Shown here in pieces: positions 3,877 through 7,777 of a stretch of 7,777 bases of DNA. The notes under the pieces were generated by a model. It was not told the DNA's origin. It saw only the letters and a program-made list of their open reading frames with translations, and ran no database searches. The translations under genes and the position numbers were made by a program. Every line of letters begins with the position of its first letter. Position 1 is the stretch's first letter. This DNA is from JBBRLA01 sp038231615 (GTDB lineage: Bacteria > Myxococcota_A > Polyangia > Palsa-1104 > JAEUJZ01), in assembly GCA_038231615.1 (NCBI GenBank), contig JBBRLA010000411.1, positions 1-7,777 on the forward strand. The letters are read 5' to 3'.

Positions 3877-6822
3877 CTTCCCGAGGACGCAGATTCTGCC
3901 GAAGACCAGCCTACCCAGATGAGCCTGGGTCCGACGCTGCAGCCTGCGCCGGCGCCTGCCGGAGCCGGAGCCTCCTCCGCCCTAGCTTCTGGCGTACCTG
4001 GCGAGGCGCCTCCTCCCGCCGAGGGCCTGCCCCGCGGCACCTGCATCGGGCGCTACGTCATCACCGGCGAACTGGGCGTGGGCGGCATGGGGGTGGTCTA
4101 CGCGGCCTACGATCCCGACCTTTGTCGCTGCGTGGCAATCAAGCTCCTGCGAGGTAACTCCGCTGATGCCCACGCCCGCTTTCTGCGCGAGGCCCAGTCG
4201 ATGGCCCGCCTGTCTCACGAGAACGTCATCGCGGTCTACGACGTCGGCCTGTGGCCGGCGCTGCCGGGCCTGCAGGGGATGCGCTCCTCGGCGCCGCTTC
4301 CGGCCTTCGTCGATAGCTCGCAGCAAAGCGGAGCGCCCTCGGGGCCCAAGTCCTCCGCGCAGCAGGCCATGCTTGTTTGCGGCCCGCTGCGGAGCCGGGC
4401 CTTTCTGGCCATGGAGCTGGTCGAAGGGGGCACCCTGACGGAATGGCTCAAGCGGGAGCCGCGGCCCTTCCGCAAGATCCTGGACCCGTTCATCAAGGCC
4501 GGACGCGGGCTGGCCGCCGCGCACGCCGCCGGCCTGATTCACCGGGACTTCAAGCCCGACAACGTCCTTTGCGGCAAGGACGGCAGGGTGCGCGTGGTGG
4601 ACTTCGGACTGGTCCGGGCCGACTCCCTGGGGCCGGAAAAGCCGGCAGACGAGTCGGGCCCCACGCTGCTCGGGGATGCCCTTTCCGAAGGCCAACTGAC
4701 CCGCGCCGGGGCCATCATGGGTACCCCCGCTTTCATGTCGCTGGAGCAGTTCGAGGGCCGCCCCATTGACGCCCGCGCCGATCAGTTCAGCTTCTGCGTG
4801 GCCCTCTACACCGCGCTCTACGGCGAGGCCCCCTACCCGGGCAAGAAGCTGAGCGAACTGGCCGCCAACATCTTCGTGGGCATGATCAATCCGCCGCCGC
4901 CGCGGTCCCGGGTGCCGAGTTGGCTGCGCAAGGCGCTCCTGCGCGGCCTCAGCAAAAATCCCGAGGACCGCTACCCGAGCATGGACGCGCTGCTTGTAGC
5001 TCTGTCCCGCGATCCCGCCCGTACCGCGCGCCGGGTGCTTCTGGCCGGCGGCATCCTTTCGGGCGCGATGCTGCTCATGCTGGCGCCGCTGTGGATCCAG
5101 CACCGCGCGGACCAGCGCTGTCGAGGCGGGGCACGCCGGCTCGCCGGGATCTGGGACGCGCCGCGCCGCGCCGCCATCCAGGCCGCCCTGTCCGGCACCG
5201 GCAAACCCTACGCCCGCGACGCCTGGCTGCACATCGCCCCCTTTGTGGACCGCTACGCCGGTGGCTGGATATCGATGTACACCGAGGCCTGCCTGGCAAC
5301 CCAGGTGCGCGGCGAGCAGTCCCCGGCCCTGCTCGATCTGCGCATGGCGTGCCTGGACCAGCGCCTGGATGATCTGGCGTCGTTCACCGCCCTTTTGTCT
5401 CGGGCCGACCCCGCCGTCATCGAAAACGGGGTGCAGGCCGCCAGCGATCTGCCGGCACTCAATCGCTGCGCCGATCGCCAGGCGCTGACCGCGACCCTGC
5501 CGCCGCCGGAGGGGCCGGCGCGGGCGCAGATCGCCGCCCTGTACCGCCAGCTCTCCGCCGTGCGCGCCGAGCAGAAGGGGGGCCGGCTGGCGGAGGTGCG
5601 CAGCCAGGCGCTGGCGCTGGCCGAAAAGGCCCGGAAGACCGGCTATCCGCCGCTTCACGCCGAGGCCGCGTACCTTTTGGCCGACATCGAGCAGCAGCTC
5701 GGCGACATGCAGGGAGCGGTCCACGACCTGCACGAGGCGGCGGCGGAGGCGCTGGCAGGCAGGCATCACGTGCTGGCGGCCGAGGCCTTCAACTTGCTCG
5801 GCTTGGTGCTCGGCTACAATGAACGGGAGCCGGAACAAGGCCTGGGCTTCGCGCAGCTCGCCCGCGCCGAGCTGGACGCCATCGGCGGGCACGAGGCGGT
5901 GCGGGCACGGCTGCTGACGACGCTGGGCAACATTTACAACCGCCAGGGTCGCCATGACGAGGCGGTGCGCAGCTTCCGGGAGTCCGCGGCGCTCTCGCGG
6001 GCGCTGCACGGGCCGGACTCGCTGGACGAGGCCGACAGCCTGAACGATGAGGGCGCGGTCTTGCAGGCGGAGAATCGCTTCGACGAGGCGATCAGCCGGT
6101 ATCGGGAAGCGTTGCGCATCATGGAACAGGTACTGGGGCCGCAGCACCCGAGCGTGGCGACGACCTTGCGCAACATCGGCGTCGCGCTGCGCTACCAGGG
6201 GCGCCTTTCCGAGTCTGCGGCGTACGTCACCCGGGCGCTTTCCATCTGGCGGCAGGCGCTGGGTGCGGACCACCCGCGGACCGTCACCGCGCTGCTGACG
6301 CTGGGGGCGATCCGGCGAGAACAGGGACGGCTGGAAGAGTCGCAGGGCCTTTACGAGGCGGCGATCAAGCTCCTGGATCGGCAAGAGGCCGCCGAGCCGA
6401 ACCGCTTGGTGCTGGCGCTGGACGGACTTTCGCAGACGCTGCGCAAGGCCGGACGGGAGGTTGAAGCCGTCGCGCCGAGCCAGCGCATCGTGGCCCTGGG
6501 CGAGCGACGTCACGAACCGCAGCTCATCGTGCGGGGGCTTCTTTCGGTGGGTGAATCGCTGCTGCGGCAGGGACACCCGGAACAGGCGCGGCCGCTTTTC
6601 GAGCGCGCCGAGGCCCAGCAGATGCTGGGGGTCGAACGCAAGGACCCGGCGACGCTGGCGAAGATCCGTTTTGGACTGGCGCGGGCACTGCCGAACCGGG
6701 ATCGCCCGCAGGCGCGACACCTGGCGGAGCAGGCCCGGGATGACTTTCAGCTTTTGGGTGAGAAAGAGCGGGCGCAACTGGAAGAGGTTGTCTTGTGGCT
6801 GTCGCGACAGCCGAACCATTGA
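3874..6822 (+). CDS. PknB-type Ser/Thr protein kinase with one TM helix and C-terminal TPR region
   Basis: Membrane-anchored Hanks-type kinase, 982 residues from GTG 3874. Kinase domain: GELGVGGMGVVY glycine loop (63-74), VAIK lysine K90, IHRDFKPDN with catalytic D225, VVDFG with D243, and GTPAFMSLEQ (283-292), where the usual APE is SLE with its Glu kept. All catalytic residues are present, so activity is expected. One hydrophobic helix (about 388-407) follows an Arg-rich stretch, putting the kinase in the cytoplasm and the rest probably in the periplasm. That part has an ungrouped region (410-580), then TPR units of the kinesin-light-chain type (e.g. LGNIYNRQGRHDEAVRSFRESA; LGPQHPSVATTLRNIGVAL), about 600-970, likely for protein-protein sensing. 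An unusual ~49-residue insert (127-175) between the VYDVG and FLAMELVEGG strands carries the dispersed repeat. The frame extends to ATG 3781, but that start lies in the CGAT repeat. Substrate unknown. Confidence 0.92.
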   Translation: MLPEDADSAEDQPTQMSLGPTLQPAPAPAGAGASSALASGVPGEAPPPAEGLPRGTCIGRYVITGELGVGGMGVVYAAYDPDLCRCVAIKLLRGNSADAHARFLREAQSMARLSHENVIAVYDVGLWPALPGLQGMRSSAPLPAFVDSSQQSGAPSGPKSSAQQAMLVCGPLRSRAFLAMELVEGGTLTEWLKREPRPFRKILDPFIKAGRGLAAAHAAGLIHRDFKPDNVLCGKDGRVRVVDFGLVRADSLGPEKPADESGPTLLGDALSEGQLTRAGAIMGTPAFMSLEQFEGRPIDARADQFSFCVALYTALYGEAPYPGKKLSELAANIFVGMINPPPPRSRVPSWLRKALLRGLSKNPEDRYPSMDALLVALSRDPARTARRVLLAGGILSGAMLLMLAPLWIQHRADQRCRGGARRLAGIWDAPRRAAIQAALSGTGKPYARDAWLHIAPFVDRYAGGWISMYTEACLATQVRGEQSPALLDLRMACLDQRLDDLASFTALLSRADPAVIENGVQAASDLPALNRCADRQALTATLPPPEGPARAQIAALYRQLSAVRAEQKGGRLAEVRSQALALAEKARKTGYPPLHAEAAYLLADIEQQLGDMQGAVHDLHEAAAEALAGRHHVLAAEAFNLLGLVLGYNEREPEQGLGFAQLARAELDAIGGHEAVRARLLTTLGNIYNRQGRHDEAVRSFRESAALSRALHGPDSLDEADSLNDEGAVLQAENRFDEAISRYREALRIMEQVLGPQHPSVATTLRNIGVALRYQGRLSESAAYVTRALSIWRQALGADHPRTVTALLTLGAIRREQGRLEESQGLYEAAIKLLDRQEAAEPNRLVLALDGLSQTLRKAGREVEAVAPSQRIVALGERRHEPQLIVRGLLSVGESLLRQGHPEQARPLFERAEAQQMLGVERKDPATLAKIRFGLARALPNRDRPQARHLAEQARDDFQLLGEKERAQLEEVVLWLSRQPNH
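4315..4369 (+). repeat. Dispersed-repeat copy C inside the kinase domain insert
   Basis: Positions 4315-4337 match ANL-gene copy B (2672-2694) at 22 of 23 bases, including the full core GCAGCAAAGCGGAGCGCC. It is read in the same phase, giving SSQQSGAP here and SAQQSGAP there. It is followed by TCGGGGCC, also found shortly after copy B (2711-2718). A decayed second unit, SAQQA, begins 39 bp later (4354). All of this lies in the loop between kinase strands 4 and 5, where length is tolerated. Confidence 0.65.
6797..6812. other. 16-bp perfect palindrome at the kinase 3' end
   Basis: GGCTGTCGCGACAGCC is its own reverse complement. It encodes the closing WLSRQP residues eight bases before the stop codon. 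As RNA it could fold with a 6-bp stem and a CGCG loop; as DNA it could bind a dimeric protein. No T-run follows, so a classic intrinsic terminator is not supported. Confidence 0.45.
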
Positions 6823-6824
6823 TT

Positions 6825-6843
6825 GCGAAACGCGAAGCGTCGC
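6825..6843 (+). terminator. Possible terminator-like hairpin after the kinase gene
   Basis: GCGA-AA-CGC-GAA-GCG-TCGC folds into a seven-pair stem with a two-base AA bulge and a GAA loop, starting three bases after the stop codon. It is followed by AGTGATAAATT, with no real U-tract, so it may only protect the 3' end or not function. Confidence 0.3.
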
Positions 6844-6859
6844 AGTGATAAATTGCGGG

Positions 6860-7045
6860 TTGACTCAGCCATTGTTCTTCGTGCTGGGCTTCCAGTCGTC
6901 CACGTCGCGGGGCGAGTGGGGTCCGGTTTCGTTCGGGACTGTGGGCGTACTCGGCCTGGTCTTGGTTTCGCTGGGCGGCGGGGTCTGGGGGGCGGGCGCG
7001 GGGCTGGGGCTCATGGTGGCGCTCCTTTTGTTTGGACCGTTGTAA
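6860..7045 (+). CDS. Doubtful small hydrophobic protein, 61 residues
   Basis: A TTG-initiated frame (alternative in-frame GTG at 6845) in the spacer between the kinase and TolC genes. It encodes a short polar N-terminus (TQPLFFVLGFQSSTSRGEW) and a Gly-rich hydrophobic C-terminus (VGVLGLVLVSLGGGVWGAG, then LGLMVALLLFGPL) that could make one or two membrane segments. About five in six third positions are G or C, as in the neighbouring genes. Against it: no clear ribosome binding site, non-ATG start, no family I recognise, and the frame is only the tail of a longer antiphase opening through the kinase gene. The remainder of the 294-bp spacer holds hairpins and a 7-bp tandem duplication (7084-7097). 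Confidence 0.25.
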   Translation: MTQPLFFVLGFQSSTSRGEWGPVSFGTVGVLGLVLVSLGGGVWGAGAGLGLMVALLLFGPL

Positions 7046-7064
7046 GGCTTCAGAAGCGAAGCCT
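7045..7064. terminator. Hairpin between convergent kinase and TolC genes
   Basis: AGGCTTC (7045-7051) and GAAGCCT (7058-7064) are perfect 7-bp arms around a six-base loop. The structure lies between two convergent genes, where a shared terminator is expected, but neither side carries a T-run, so efficient intrinsic termination is uncertain. Confidence 0.4.
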
Positions 7065-7116
7065 AACATCCCGCATTCCCAGCGGCAATCGGCAATCAAA
7101 GGGGCGTGGCATCGGC

Positions 7117-7777
7117 TTATCTTCGCCCGAGGGCCTTGGCAAGCTGTGCGCGGGCGGTGGCCAGGTTGTAGTCCGCCTGCACCTTCTGCGCCGCTGCGCT
7201 GACCATCGCGACCTGTGCGTCACTCAGCTCGATGATGCTGCCAATGCCGGTCTGGTAGCGCCCCTCGGCCAGGGTCAGGCGCACCCGGGCGTTTTGCCGC
7301 GCCTCGCCCGCCGCTACGATGGCCTGCTTGAAGGATCGCGCCGACAGCCGGGCCTGGTCCACTTCCAGGCGCACCTGCTGCCGCAGCCCATCGAACTGCG
7401 CCCGCAGCGAGGTCAGATTGGCCTCTGCCTCCTTGACCTGCGAGCGCGTCAAAAGACCCTGGAAAAGCCCCCAGGAGGCGTTGACGGAGAAGTTCCAGTT
7501 CCATCCCAGATTTGTAATGTCGACACCCCGATCGGTCAGGCTCATGGAGGCGGCCAGGGCCGGGCCGTACGCCCCCTTCACCGAGGACACCGTCAGCTCT
7601 TGAGCGCGTACCTGGCGTTCAAAGCTGGAAAGCTCTGGCCGCGCCCGCAGCGCCTCGTTCACCAGCTCGTGAAGGGTCCGGTCCTCGCCCTCCACGGGCC
7701 CGAAGCTCTGGTCCTCCACGTCGTAGTCGGTGGGCGCCTCCAGGCCCATGGCCTGGTTGAGCTGCGCCTTGGCCGTC
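7117..7777 (-). CDS. TolC-family outer-membrane efflux protein, C-terminal half (truncated by the window edge)
   Basis: The frame is open to the right edge, so the signal peptide and first half lie outside; about 219 residues are visible. TolC proteins form trimeric outer-membrane channels whose helical barrel crosses the periplasm and docks on RND, ABC or MFS pumps through an adaptor. Seen: TAKAQLNQAMGLE, typical of the end of the first structural repeat; LVNEALRARPELSSFERQVRAQELTVSSVKGAYGPAL, the start of the second repeat, where long helices begin; a beta-like stretch NLGWNWNFSVNASWGLFQG; long alanine-rich helices (VKEAEANLTSLRAQFDGL); and the closing YQTGIGSIIELSDAQ...QADYNLATARAQLAKALG, the hallmark C-terminal helix pair. 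The protein ends right after LGRR with no tail. Being the gene closest to the convergent kinase, it is probably last in its operon; pump and adaptor genes would lie to the right. Substrate cannot be inferred. Confidence 0.93.
   Translation of the reverse strand, partial: TAKAQLNQAMGLEAPTDYDVEDQSFGPVEGEDRTLHELVNEALRARPELSSFERQVRAQELTVSSVKGAYGPALAASMSLTDRGVDITNLGWNWNFSVNASWGLFQGLLTRSQVKEAEANLTSLRAQFDGLRQQVRLEVDQARLSARSFKQAIVAAGEARQNARVRLTLAEGRYQTGIGSIIELSDAQVAMVSAAAQKVQADYNLATARAQLAKALGRR

Noticed and set aside
3982..6819. A 945-codon open frame on the minus strand across the kinase gene
   Set aside because: It is in exact antiphase register with the kinase codons, so its stops would require TTA, CTA or TCA codons in the kinase, which are rare in GC-rich genes. 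The product is a composition-driven Arg/Gly/Leu/Gln-rich sequence with no recognisable domain.
6860..6888. TTGACT as a -35 box in the kinase-TolC spacer
   Set aside because: No -10-like hexamer is found at 16-18 nt (GCTGGG at the expected place) and there is no convincing gene to drive.
7084..7097. 7-bp tandem duplication GGCAATC x2 in the spacer
   Set aside because: Two short copies only, with no link to a gene start or other structure; compatible with chance slippage.

Overview
The window is about 7.8 kb of GC-rich DNA with dense, strongly G/C-third-position coding. The architecture suggests a member of the Myxococcota (class Polyangia or a relative). The main clue is a large PknB-type Ser/Thr kinase with the HRDFKPDN catalytic loop, one transmembrane helix and a long C-terminal TPR region, a design typical of that phylum. 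This placement is inference; there is no rRNA or other marker to confirm it.

Layout, left to right. (1) Positions 2-919, + strand: C-terminal part of an ArsA-like ATPase whose P-loop lies upstream of the window. (2) 935-2731, +: a benzoate-CoA-ligase-like ANL protein, 15 nt downstream and in the same reading frame, so almost certainly co-transcribed. Its nucleotide-binding motifs are clearly degenerate and it carries an extra C-terminal tail made partly of an 11-residue tandem repeat. (3) 2744-3676, -: a bifunctional-type prepilin peptidase/N-methylase (PilD family) with intact catalytic aspartates and zinc-type cysteines, convergent with (2). (4) 3677-3873: a divergent intergenic region containing a promoter-like pair for the peptidase, a striking (CGAT)n repeat that forms an 11-bp-arm hairpin, and a TATGAT box six bases before a GTG that I take as the leaderless start of the kinase. 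(5) 3874-6822, +: the kinase-TPR protein. (6) 6823-7116: a spacer with hairpins and one doubtful small membrane ORF. (7) 7117-7777, -: C-terminal half of a TolC-family outer-membrane efflux protein, running off the right end and convergent with the kinase.

Apart from the ArsA-like/ANL pair, the genes look like independent transcription units; prepilin peptidase, kinase and TolC form no recognisable pathway here. The most unusual signals are: the ANL protein with weakened active-site motifs coupled to an ArsA-like ATPase; a short dispersed repeat (core GCAGCAAAGCGGAGCGCC) found in the same reading frame in two unrelated proteins, the ANL tail and a loop inside the kinase domain; and the CGAT repeat in the divergent promoter region. 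I see no CRISPR array, tRNA, rRNA, insertion sequence or clear defence system.
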